The position numbers and the translations under genes were made by a program. 64,000 nt of DNA, from positions 1,116,001 through 1,180,000 of the forward strand of contig KE546979.1 in assembly GCA_000442125.1 (NCBI GenBank), read 5' to 3'. A model generated the notes under the pieces. That model saw only the letters and a list, made by a program, of their open reading frames with translations, was not told where the DNA came from and did not search any database. This document shows, piece by piece, positions 10,625 through 21,158 of the stretch. Origin of the DNA: Opeltia flavorubescens. Taxonomy: Eukaryota; Ascomycota; Lecanoromycetes; Teloschistales; Teloschistaceae. Numbering within the stretch: position 1 is the stretch's first letter; the number at the start of each line of letters is the position of its first letter.

Positions 10625-11010
10625 GCCGTCGTTGCTTTTTAAGTAAGCTCATGCTTGGTCACCGAGCTTTTTGCGTAGACTGTAACCTGGACATCGGTTC
10701 ACTGCTTTTAGTGATAGCTCACGGCTTCAACAACGAACTGGATTCGAATCTGGAACGGTCAAACAATGTTTCCTGCACAAGACGTTGCGAGAGAAGCAAG
10801 CTTGCCAAGCTCGGCCTTTGCCGAGGCAGCATGTCATTTCAACGGTTCCCTTGGCACTCATCAACTGCAGGCAACGAGGTCATGTACGCCGTGACGTCGA
10901 CACGTATGCAAGATAACTCTCCCATGATATGTTGGATTTTCATTCTCTGGAATAAGTACAAACGCGCCTGAGCAGTCCGCAACTCTGAGGAGCTTCGACG
11001 GGCCTACGAC
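10625..11010. promoter_or_regulatory. Divergent promoter region, CSF1 / OST-alpha gene
   Basis: 386 bp separate the start codon of CSF1 (leftward) from that of the OST-alpha family gene (rightward), so it must contain both 5' UTRs and promoters. A 106-codon plus-strand ORF lies within it (10651-10971), but it has no recognisable family and is probably leader sequence or chance. I could not assign a TATA box or specific factor site. Confidence 0.5.
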
Positions 11011-13269
11011 ATGCCTGATGGAGCTGCCGGCGGTGGTACGGGCTCGAAACTCACAAATGCAACAATCATAGTTTGTGGGGTCGCCTCCCTGGTGGCCTCT
11101 ATAATATCCTTTGTGTGAGTTTTTTAGCCATGGACAGAAAGGCTACAAGGCTAATTCTTCGTCGTGGGCAGATCCATATGGCTTCAGACGTAATTTCTCA
11201 ATACCTATTTGAATAGGAACAGTAATAATCGGATGGCAGAAAGAATTATCGCAAACCGTTGTTGCAAAGATATGTCATACGGATACTTCTCATGTATGGT
11301 ATCAGGATTCGCAAGATTACCAGAGCAGCTCTTACGGTCAAATAGGGTACCCATATACGCCGCCTCGTCTTGGGCAAGTATCATGTCTCTCACGGCTGCT
11401 TTCTACCTCGATACTCTACGAGACGTCTACGAGGTATACAGCATCTGAAGCTTCATCAAGTTATAGAAGTTCGCTTACAGGATGAAGGCATTCACCATCT
11501 ATACGTTCCTTCAGCTCTTGATTAATTTCCTCGGTGGGGAGCGATCCCTCATCATCATGATGCACGGACGACGACCAGTTGGACATGCTTGGCCACTGAA
11601 CTATTGCTTTCCCCAGGTCGACATATCCGATCCGCATACCTTCCTCTCTATCAAACGTGGCATACTGCAGTATGCATGGATCAAGCCTGCTTTAGGAATT
11701 GCTACTGTGGCTATGAGAGCAACCGACACCTATCAAGAAGGATACATTGGTCTTACTTCCGGCTATTTTTGGAGCAGCGTCATCTATAACCTCAGTATCT
11801 CTCTCAGTCTATATTCACTGGCTATGTTCTGGGTATGCATGAATCAAGATCTAAAACCATTCAGGCCAATGCCTAAGTTTCTCTGCATCAAATTGATTAT
11901 TTTCGCGTCATATTGGCAAGGGTTTTTCCTTTCGGTGTTGCAGTGGCTTGGTGCCATGCCAAACGACGTTCCGGGCTACTCACCGGACAATCTTGCAGCC
12001 GCAATCCAGGATGCACTAATATGTCTTGAGATGCCTCTTTTCGCTATTAGCCACTGGTATGCCTTTTCGTGGCACGATTATGCAGACGTTACGATCTCAG
12101 CCGCTCGTATGCCAATCCGATACGCTTTCCGGGATACATTTGGAATCCGAGATCTCATTGAGGATGCGAAAGAGACTTTCGGAGGGGAACATTATGAATA
12201 CAGGGTTTTTGACACAGGGGATGATGTCCTTGCCCATGAAGAGTCCGGATCGCGTGTTGCTCGAATGATGGAAGGAATGAGGTATGAGCGAGGGGGTAAG
12301 GGCAAGTACTGGATTCCTAAGCCTGGCGAAATTAACAGCCGCACACCTCTTCTTGGACATAATGCTGGATCAAGCGTCGCTGCCCCCATGAGTCATTCAA
12401 AGATAGGGCGAAAGCTGGAGGATGAGCAAAATTCCGATGACGTGCCAGAGGAACAACTTGATCCAGAAGATGAAAAGTATTTCAGAAACGCGCGTACGCT
12501 GGAATTTGGTGATTGGCATGTATGTCTACCTTCCCAAACCCGCTCTCGTGTCTGTGATTCCTGATTGAGGTGCAGTACCCTGTCATCACAGCACACGTAC
12601 CGTCATCGGAACGGTGGCTTGGTGCTGATCCAAACCTTATCACGACTTCGACTAATCGTAACCTTCTGCAACCGACCAAAGCGAACAAAGCGCGACGTGC
12701 AAGCAGCATTCAACAGAATCTAGATAAAGGAAAACGCCGGACGAGTAGCGGTAGTGGCAAAGCTTCCAAGTCGAGGTCAAGAGCGCCTGTCATTCAGGAT
12801 ATGATCCGCGAAGATTCAGGCTCATCAAATTCTATGAAGTCTGGCCGCAGTCAGCTCGTAGACTTGGTAATGGAGGATAAGCAGGCTGACGAGACGGAGC
12901 GAGTGCGAGCACGCAAGGAAGGGGGATCAGCGTGGAATGAAGACGAAGCGAAGCATTATGTGTAAGTTGTCTTATGGTTTGCTGTGAGGGAGTTAATCCT
13001 TATCATCTGCTAGCCGAGCGTACTCGGACGACGACGAAGGGCAAGATATTCGGCATGGCTTTGATCCATCAGACCTTCCTCCTGCTGGTGCATCGGAATT
13101 TGCGGTTGGCGAAGACGAAGACGAAGAGGCAGAAGCAGAGGCAGAGCAGGAAAACCAATCGGACGAGGCTCGTGAGTGGAGGCAGGGTGAACAAAATGAC
13201 TCCAAGGCCAGGACGGACACCCATGACGATAACCTAGACGACCGGCATGTATGGGGTTCCAGAGATTGA
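11011..13269 (+). CDS. OST-alpha/TMEM184 (DUF300) family membrane protein
   Basis: My model has seven exons: 11011-11114, 11172-11189, 11240-11293, 11346-11433, 11488-12519, 12576-12961 and 13014-13269, totalling 1938 nt and 645 residues. The spliced N-terminus reads SIWLQTKNYRKPLLQRY and then VRDVYEAFTIYTFLQ-type family sequence, followed by NFLGGERSLIIMMHGR and DISDPHTFLSIKRGILQYAW. These are hallmarks of the solute transporter Ost-alpha/TMEM184/LAZ1 family, which has about seven membrane helices. In plants LAZ1 proteins act at the vacuole; in fungi the role is not established. The C-terminal third (residues about 400-645) is hydrophilic and acidic with no membrane segment, and the last exon encodes a run of alternating Glu/Asp/Ala. 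Exon 2 is only 18 nt. The stop-containing ORF ends near 12564 and 12965 are intronic, not real termini. Confidence 0.88.
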
Positions 13270-13975
13270 ATACGAGGGGAAAGAGATTTACTGCATAGCG
13301 AAGGCGTTTCAAAGGTGGGCATAGGGAGGATTTTGAACGTTGAGCGCAGAGGTCTGATCAGACCAAGGTATTTTCCGTTATTTTTCTATGTATTCTGACC
13401 CAAATGAGAGAGAGCATTATATTTTCAAGATTTACAGACAAGGTCTCGAAAAGAGTGCCTTGAAAATTTATGACAGAAGAGTAAACCGCACTTGATATCT
13501 CGATCATGTGGATGAACACGTGATTGAATTACAATGCCACAAGGCATTGTACTTTCAATCCAGGGAGCCAGGGTGATGATGTGAGGGTGAAGAGTGGCGC
13601 GAACGGCAACTTGGTGCGCGTCGGAAGAGCCCCGCTATTCGCGTCTTCGTCCTCGCCCACCACGAAGACGGTTCTCCGCATCTTGCTCTATTAAGGGTCT
13701 TTACAATTCTAGTATCATGAGCTATCCTTACTATCTTTTGTTGTTGTGCTCCTGTGTATCCCCAAACAAAGGACCGGGAGTCATTGCTTAGAACAAGTCA
13801 ACACCTACTGCGCCCGCGTCCTACGCGGTGAGACCCGCCGATTCCGACCTCTGCTGCCTCATCCTCTGTTACTGACTCTCTTTCTAGTGCCATAACCAAT
13901 CAATCCAAATCGGCCAGAAGTCAGCTACCTTAAATCATAAGACTGAGAAACCAAGAATCATATTCTCTGGCCGAA
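13270..13975. other. Intergenic: 3' flank and promoter of Whi5-like gene
   Basis: About 700 bp between two genes read in the same direction. It holds the 3' UTR of the OST-alpha gene and the upstream region of the Whi5-like gene. Nothing else is recognisable. Confidence 0.5.
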
Positions 13976-15289
13976 ATGGCCCTGGAGCTCGATCAATCCC
14001 AGCAGTCCCAGTCCTCCTCGATCGGGTCCACTATCAGCCGCCCTTCCGATCAACGACCCTTCTTAACCCAAGACTTGTCGCCAGGAACACGTTACCATAT
14101 GCTACGGGGTATGACCCCATCCACCTCCTTGTCGAATCCATCAAGCCAGGAACGAGTGGGAAGTGTTTCTCCACCATACCAAAACGACCCCACGAGAGTT
14201 GAGAATGTGTCACCTAGTCACGACAACACGCGTCAGGTCGCTGTCGACACATCAAGCTCTCCTGCTCTGAGTACCGACTCCGGTTCGCACCAAAAATCCT
14301 ATGCTCTAAAACGAACGGCAGCCGGAGAAGTGAAGGTATATGGCAATACCCACTGGGTGGCTCAAGAGGATGCGAAACAGAATGGACATTCGCGAAATAC
14401 CAGCACCGCTTCTAAAACCAGCCAAGTCAGCGAACTCTCTCAAGAGCTGCGTACTCGATTATCCTACGCAATGTTCAAAGTACAGAATGGTTTGCAGGCG
14501 CATAATCTTAACGAGCTTGAAGCCATGACACGACCTAAATCATCATCATCTTCTACCTTACCTCAACTACAACAGGCCGCCCCTTCTCCAATATCTCCTC
14601 GGAATCTGCAACAACCTTATAAGGATCTTCAAACTATACACGAATCGCTGCCACGTTCGCACATGACCTACAAGCTTCCACAGCCCCTAGAGCCCTCCTA
14701 TTCACCATCCTCTCATCAAGCGAACATGACAGACGGACTACTTCGGCAAAATCATGCGAATCCATCAGTCCAGAAACCCAGCCCAGCCCAGCATTCACCA
14801 TATCGTGGTCCGACATTAGCACCCCCTGTCGATATTCTACCTCGAACCGCTCGTTCTTATGCGACAAACGCTCAACTCCCTTCACTAAACACAAGTAGCA
14901 ATTTCTATCAGAGCACGGCAGATACGTCCCACTCAGCTGCGCAAACAACACCATCACGAAGACCAGCGGCAAATATACGAACACCAAGTCACAAGGCCGC
15001 TATGGAAAAAGACGCTGTGGAAACATTGATGTTTATGTCAAGCCCTGGCAATTCTGGCCATTATCCGGCGTCATATGGGACCGGGAGCCCTGGGCCAAAC
15101 CTTGCCGTGACAAGTCCAAAGCGTGTGGGCTTTGCTCCTCCTACAAACAAACATAATACTTTTCGATCACCGTATATGAACCAGCCGGTTAGATCGGGGA
15201 AACTTGCCACTGCTGCGGATATTGATCGGGTGCTGGATGAGATGCCAGATCGCTATAGTTCGAGTGATGATGAGAGTCCTCTTGCTTGA
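13976..15289 (+). CDS. Whi5/Nrm1-like G1/S transcription repressor (probable)
   Basis: A 437-residue single-exon protein, mostly disordered and rich in Ser, Pro, Thr and Gln. The one ordered-looking segment, at about residues 150-180, reads ELRTRLSYAMFKVQNG and resembles the short GTB/Whi5 motif with which Whi5 and Nrm1 bind SBF/MBF transcription factors. At least a dozen Ser-Pro or Thr-Pro sites are spread along the chain (for example SPPYQ, SPISPR, HSPYR, TSPKRVGF), as expected of a CDK-regulated repressor released from DNA at G1/S. The start ATG lies just after a C/T-rich leader and begins the only long frame. The family call rests on one short motif plus composition, so another disordered regulator is possible. 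No transmembrane or catalytic domain is visible. Confidence 0.6.
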   Translation: MALELDQSQQSQSSSIGSTISRPSDQRPFLTQDLSPGTRYHMLRGMTPSTSLSNPSSQERVGSVSPPYQNDPTRVENVSPSHDNTRQVAVDTSSSPALSTDSGSHQKSYALKRTAAGEVKVYGNTHWVAQEDAKQNGHSRNTSTASKTSQVSELSQELRTRLSYAMFKVQNGLQAHNLNELEAMTRPKSSSSSTLPQLQQAAPSPISPRNLQQPYKDLQTIHESLPRSHMTYKLPQPLEPSYSPSSHQANMTDGLLRQNHANPSVQKPSPAQHSPYRGPTLAPPVDILPRTARSYATNAQLPSLNTSSNFYQSTADTSHSAAQTTPSRRPAANIRTPSHKAAMEKDAVETLMFMSSPGNSGHYPASYGTGSPGPNLAVTSPKRVGFAPPTNKHNTFRSPYMNQPVRSGKLATAADIDRVLDEMPDRYSSSDDESPLA

Positions 15290-16194
15290 AACGTTGTTGA
15301 TATATGCATATTTGGTATCCAACCTTCTCTTAACGACATATGTTTGAAAATTTACCACGGATCTTCCTCTCATATTTTTGTCTATTGGGAGCTCTGCAAG
15401 TTTGCTTCTTCTTCGAACCTTATGATCATGATACCCAAGCATCTTTTCTGCATCAGGAAGGCGTTCTGTGAGATGGGGGCTGGTTGAGTCAAAGTTTTTT
15501 TTTTTTGCAGAACTTTTTGGGAATAATATTTCGAATCGATTATGTGTATATACGATACCCAATCTATCATCATCTACCCTGGATCGTATTTGCACTTGTG
15601 GTATTCACCAACTACCTGCTCCAAGAGAAATAGAGAGAGACCGTCGCCATGACTTCATGCACCGCATGGTCATTGTAGCAATTGCAATTACCGTTGCTTT
15701 GACATCATCACGGGAACATGGAGTTGATTTGGGAGACGTTGGTATCGCCCGTTCTGTGACAAGAGATGTCGCCACTATATTGTCATCGTTTCATTGTCAA
15801 AACACAAAAGAAGAAAGTGAAAGGAGGTATCAAATTTTATAATCCTATAAACAGTAATTCCTTAGAAGTAACAAATTATGTACATTAGAAGTATTCGTCA
15901 ATGTCCGAAACCTTGCGTCCCTTCCACTGTAAAATATCCTTTTTCTCCTTAACAAATCTCTTGACCTCGTTGCCGTTGATAGCTCCCGTAAACGCCTCAT
16001 TGACAGTTGACGAGAACACCAGATTCCTCCCTAGATAAGGGAAGAGAACAGACAAGGAATCTTCCACAACAAGAGAAGAGAAAAAAACCTCTCTCATCCT
16101 CGAGGCGCACAGCACCCTCACCCTCACCCTTCCCCCTTCCCCCTCCACCCTTCCCCTCACCCTCCTATCCTCTCCCTTCCCCCCTTCTACCCCA
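15290..16194. other. Intergenic between convergent genes
   Basis: The 3' flanks of the Whi5-like gene (plus) and the RGS gene (minus) meet here. A 10-12 nt T-run lies near 15493. The right end (about 16105-16194) is a strongly pyrimidine-rich tract listed separately. No gene supported. Confidence 0.55.
16105..16194 (-). repeat. Polypurine, G-run tract directly after RGS stop codon
   Basis: On the plus strand this is almost pure C/T with repeated CCCTCA and CCCTT units. On the minus strand, which is the RGS transcript, it gives about ten runs of three to six G separated by 1-5 nt, including GGG TGA GGG TGA GGG. It begins a few bases after the stop codon, so it lies in the 3' UTR. Such a tract can form a G-quadruplex in RNA or triplex DNA. 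Confidence 0.7.
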
Positions 16195-17688
16195 TCAATA
16201 AACCCCCACAACCGGCACCGCCAACACCCCAACCGTCAACGGCACACTCACCAAAAAACTCCAAACATGACTCTGCCACACAATCCGATCCTGCAGCACG
16301 CGAACAGTCTCCTCCTGAATCCAGATATTCTTCGCGAAAACCCTGCTTATCAAAGACTTTTTCCGGTACCGCTCGACCCATAATTCATGATCGTAGGTAT
16401 TACTGGTGCCGAATGTGTCCATTGATATGCCCCTCTTGCCTCCTAATTCTCCTCCAGATCCGCCAATGCGGTTAGACATGCTATAGACGTCGTCTGTGGA
16501 GTTTGAGAAGCCAGCTTCATCCTCGTTTTCATAGGACGAGTGCATAGAAGCACCATCACCGAATTGTTCCCACGGCCGGAGGTTGCGGCAATGGCCCGTG
16601 TGGATAATAACGCAAAGGCCCTTATAAGCAGCCACACCAATCGAAAACCCCACAAGAAAAAGCGGGAAGCAGAAAAGCCGATACCATCTTGACGCATGTG
16701 ACAGAATAAGGATAACAGCGAGGATTATACCCCCGACGACGTGTGCGATTCCCGAATTACGGACGAAGAGGACGCGAGGTTTATTCCCGTTGCAGATACT
16801 CCAGCGGATGAAATTGGGGTGGGATTGTCCGCGCAGGGTCCCCTCGACGATGTCACGGACTAGGGAGAAAGCGGAAGGGTGGGTGGTATGTTGGAGGGCG
16901 TGGAGAACGGCGGCGCGGGTTTTGTGTGAAAGGTTGAGTTCGCGGGGGGAGTTGGGGGCGATGTAGTGGGATATGACTCGGTTGATCTCGGAGCGGAAGG
17001 GCTGGATCGTGACTGGATGTTTTATTTTTGGGTCAGTAGAGGTTTGTCATCGAGTTGCATACGAGGGTGAGGCGTACATGACTGCCATTTGAGTCCTACT
17101 TGGGCATTGGCATCTTCGACGGAGTCGGCGGCACTTCTTGTTGTGTTGGCGATGCCTGATAGGAAAGACTGCTTGTCGAATTGAGGCGACATGGGTCCTG
17201 TCGGAGACATGGGAGGTTCTTGTTGGTCAAAGTTGATTTCATATTCTTTCACTGCGAACTTGGACTTGTCTGCCGTCCTTGGAGGTTGATTGGGGTCATT
17301 TCCTGTCGGCTGAAGTCCTTCCACGACTGACCAAGGAGGGGAAAGGGCTTGTTCAGATGGTGAAGTAGCATAGAATTTCTTGGTGTATGCTTGAAGCCAC
17401 AGCCAGAATTGAAGGTTCTCGGCATCGTGAGAGACATAGACAAGGTAGTCCATGAAATCTTGAAGCGCACATGGCTGTGAATGTTAGCCATTAACGTTTG
17501 CCGTTCAAAGAGATATGTAAACGCACTGGTAATGCTTTGTTCTGTATGATGTTTTCAAATGACAGCTCAGGGGGGATAGCTCTACGATGCTTCTGGGTTC
17601 GTTCAACGTAAATCTGACATTGGGTCAAATTCATAGGACCAGGCAGCTTGGCGACATAGTCGGGGCGTCGGTAGAAGAGGAGCGACAT
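16195..17688 (-). CDS. RGS-domain membrane protein
   Basis: Three exons (17688-17527, 17474-17078, 17012-16195; 1377 nt) encode 458 residues. The N-terminal half carries a divergent RGS box: ELSFENIIQNKALPPCALQ, then DFMDYLVYVSHDAENLQFWLWLQ at about residues 40-85, a Pro/Gln-rich insert, and the RGS continuation FTIQPFRSEINRVISHYI. RGS proteins speed GTP hydrolysis by G-alpha subunits. After it come at least three hydrophobic segments (about residues 295-345 and the extreme C-terminus), so it is probably a membrane-anchored RGS protein, as in fungal Rax1/RgsB-like groups; I cannot decide which. MSLLFYRRPDY is chosen as start; an in-frame ATG nine codons upstream (17715) is possible. Its mRNA has a G-rich tract right after the stop. 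A G-alpha gene lies 33 kb away in this window, but a functional link is only inferred. Confidence 0.82.
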
Positions 17689-19110
17689 GGCTGCAAGTGA
17701 TTTGGAATCAAGCAAGAGCGAAGGATCAGGAGCTGATGTCGTACATAAGAAATGAAAGTGAGTTTAACGAATAGAAGTGAGCTTAACGCGAACGGCGCGG
17801 AAGTGAAGAAGGCGCGTTAGCAATGAAGCGAAGTGTTGAGTATATCATAGGATGTGGGCACCCATGAGATCGAGTCTTCAAGCAGTAGCTGATGAAGAGG
17901 ACCGTGGCTCTGACATGCACTGGGTGCTGACAGACAGATGTAGGCGTACGAAGCGAGGAGTACATCTACGGCGCGCATAGATAGTCATCGCAGGGGAACA
18001 AGCACTACGTATGCAGGCTTGCAAGAGTATGAAGGTTATGGGTGTGGAGCCCGGTGAGAATTATCCAATGAAAAAGTTGTTCCTGAACGTGGCTTAGAAA
18101 TGATTCGCTGGAGAACCAGGGGGCCTGTTCGCAATGGTGCAAGAACCACCTCTCTAGTGGGAGGTGGCACCTGTAGTGGGATAAGACTCCGGGGGTCAGC
18201 AAAGGGAGCGAGATGCAGTGATCTGCCGTTTGCCCATGGGAAAAGTTGTCTAGAACGAATATAGCAACCATGGAGAAATGATCTAACCTCAGAGGTTGAA
18301 CACTGTGCCGAAAGCCATGTGCCAAGCTGCATCACGAGTCCTGCAGTGCCCCTGAAAACATGCAGTGATATAAGCACAGCATGCACAAGAGTGGAACGGC
18401 TCATACGATGCCATTGTTCCATTGATGGCAACGGGTTGAAGCGGAAATTGTGTCGCTCATATAACAAATGATGCCACCATGAGCAACTACAAAGCACGGG
18501 TTGACTGAGAACATTGGTATCATAGAAATATGCCAACGCTCACAAGCTCAACCATCCGACAGTTCCATGTGACATGGGGAGCTGGGGGATGACACCCACT
18601 CATGCGGCACGGTGCATTCCCATCATCCAAGGGTCTCCTCGACGCCTCGAAGCCACAAAGGATTATTCTCCTTGGACTGAGGGAGGAATCGATAAAGCCG
18701 ATCATGATCTCATCCTCTGTTTCCAAAGCCGACCATGGATATCATAAGCCCACCATCTGCGAGGCAAGGCAAATCTAGATGCTGGAATCGCAAAGCAATT
18801 GAGACAATAAGAAATGAAAGGACATTGATCATGTTTCCGGTTACGAGAGGGAAAAGAGCAATGACTGCGTGTAAGTTTCCCGTACGAGGGTAGTATGAAG
18901 AAGCCGCTTGAACTCGAGCGCCAATCATCGATATCACTTGCTTTAATTTCCGCTGTATCGGGCAAGCGGCCACCTAACAAGTAGTCTTTCCGATAGGCCG
19001 ACAGACCGGCCTGACCGGCCCGCTTCCCTTGTCCATCGGTCGTCGATCATTCATCTGTCCAGTCCTTCTCTTTCCCAGTGGTTGCCAGATGCCGGTCATT
19101 GTTGTAGAGT

Positions 19111-19238
19111 AATCATCATTGCAGCACGGAATGTGTTAACATCAAGAAGCCTGACGTTATGCACGTCATTAATCATCATTGCAGCACGGAATGTGTTAAC
19201 ATCAAGAAGCCTGACGTTATGCACGTCATTAATCATCA
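19111..19238. repeat. Perfect 60-bp tandem duplication with CRE-like half-sites
   Basis: Bases 19111-19170 and 19171-19230 are identical, followed by the first eight bases of a third copy. Each unit contains TGACGT-TATGC-ACGTCA (19152-19168 and 19212-19228), an inverted pair of CRE/bZIP half-sites with a 5-nt spacer. The identity implies a recent duplication. The repeat translates as an open 20-residue repeat in one frame, which I attribute to its length being divisible by three. Confidence 0.9.
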
Positions 19239-20018
19239 GTGGAAGAGGAAGCGGGTTAGAAGACGAGGTATGAGACCACAGCTCTCGGAACGCGACTTTT
19301 TAGGAGGGCTGCTTGGCTAAGGCGTGCTCCTTCCTCTACTCGCTGACCAGAGGGATCATAAAATCCATACACCATCTTTGCCAGTCATTTAATTTTTGCC
19401 GTTTCAGAAGCTTGATACCAATTATTCCTCTCGAACCTTCCCCCTTCTCATCCTGTTATCACATTTTTTTGGCAAAGCTTCATTTCGCCTTTTCCGAGAG
19501 GCAAGCTGCTGGTATTATCAGCTCAGATTGTACCCGCTCTATCTATTCAATAGCCTCCAAACCCTCTACACCATCTGGCCAAGGTTGACTACTCTTCGTA
19601 GATTCAACATCATGTCTTACTTCAGTACTAACCTCTTAGATCTTTTCCAAAGTCATCTCACCAAGAACATCATTATCTCTTGTCAACGTCATGATCAAGA
19701 GTTATGAGCGTCACCTTGATCTACATCTCAGCCTAGAGCCAGCGGTGTTCCTTCGCCAAGCGCCAAAAGTATCCACGTGTGGATCTCCTTGTTACCTTTA
19801 TCACAATCTCCTCGCATGCTTCCCTTCTTAAAGCTCCGTTTCTAGGGTACCTGTTGGTATGTACCAGCTGCTCATGGCTTACCTGTTCATGTTGCGCGGT
19901 TCGGTCTCCGTGCGAAGAGTAAACCAAGTAGAATCCGTGTCAAAGCAGATAATCCAACTTGAGGAAACGGACATTTTGGATCACTCCTTAATGGGACGGA
20001 TTCCTCAGATTGCCCCCT

Positions 20019-20072
20019 CGGGATATCACGTGAGCACAGGCCGTCGACGGCCTGTGCTCACGTGATATCCCG
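20019..20072. repeat. Perfect 54-bp palindrome containing two TCACGTGA boxes
   Basis: The 27-nt arms match without mismatch or spacer around the centre GTCGAC (20043-20048). Each arm holds TCACGTGA, an E-box-type bHLH site. The match ends abruptly at both sides (20018 and 20073 do not pair). It could form a cruciform, be an unusual regulatory site, or be an assembly or fold-back artefact. Confidence 0.92.
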
Positions 20073-21158
20073 GATCATGTCTTTGCAGTGCAAATCGACA
20101 CCCCCTAGGATTTTGGCTCCTTACATCAAGGAGATCTACGAGCTTACTCAGGAGCTTGCAGGCAAAAAGGGGCTGAATTGTTTGTGATCTAGGTTCCAGT
20201 TGATCTGAAAAACTCTAAAGCTTCAAGGTCAAGGCACTGCAGTAAACACCAAGGAAATCTCACCAGGCATGCAGAGGTATATGGCATTCCAAAACTTCTC
20301 CATCACACCTCCTACCAATTACCCACCATCAAACACCCAACTTACTAAAAGCGTAATATCCGCCAAGCGCCAATCATCGTAACATGTACAGGGAGAAAAT
20401 TGTCTGGATCGCTAACCACTTAAACTTTTCCTGCAACGCTATTGCCTCACTTGCATGAGGTACGCAGTAACACATCTTCGTTCCTGAATAATATGCAGAT
20501 TGTCTCAGATACATAAACTCACCAACCTCGTGGGCTCGCTTCTAGTTCGTTCTATGCTCGAAACATTTGTACAAGGAGAACCGTGCGCTTTAACTTGGAA
20601 TTTACGTATCTTTCTTTATTGACAAATGGCATTTGTAAACAGTTATTTTGTCACATGTGGGATACAGGCTTGATTGCCGGTTTCATTTCGATCTGCCGGT
20701 TCCGGTGCTCCTCTCAATGTTGAACATAATGGAAATACACGCACGGCAAACTTTTCCAAGATCCATCTATACGAGAAAATACGAGCGTTGCATAAACTAT
20801 GTCTTTTTCTGTGCCTTGATACAGACTCAAACAGAGTTTACTGTGTGATTTAAGTCAGCCATTCTCTAGCATGCAGACCTCCAAGTGTCTAAACTAGAGC
20901 AACTTTGAAAGCTCCAAGCTGAGGGGCTGGTATCACTCATGTGTCGAATTCTGGTAAATCGAAGTGTCGATTTCAAGCCTGCTGACATGGATTGCAGGGT
21001 CTTGGATATGAACTTAAGAAAATGCACAAAAGGGGTTTAGCTCATCGGGATATCTTCGGTGAAGTTTCACATCATGAGAAAAAGCATGAGCATATGGGAT
21101 CATAGAATTTACACGTAGTGTAACATTGCATATATTGACATTTGCTCATCTGTGATAT

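Larger units (their letters stand above)
17689..21158. other. 3.5-kb gene-free region upstream of RGS gene
   Basis: Both flanking genes are on the minus strand, so this is upstream sequence of the RGS gene and downstream sequence of IDH2. Six-frame reading gives only short ORFs without recognisable families and without convincing splice-linked coding. It contains the 60-bp tandem duplication and the 54-bp palindrome listed separately. A long RGS leader or an unannotated noncoding transcript cannot be excluded. No transposon ends or coding remnants were recognised. Confidence 0.55.

Noticed and set aside
10651-10971. 106-codon ORF between CSF1 and the OST-alpha gene
   Set aside because: No domain or homologue recognised; lies in the divergent promoter and 5' UTR.
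17800-18980. Several 60-166-codon minus-strand ORFs upstream of the RGS gene
   Set aside because: They overlap one another in different frames, show no domain, and lack splice sites that would link them.
19082-19273. 63-codon ORF with a 20-residue repeat
   Set aside because: It arises because the 60-bp DNA repeat is a multiple of three; no start context or homologue supports a peptide gene.
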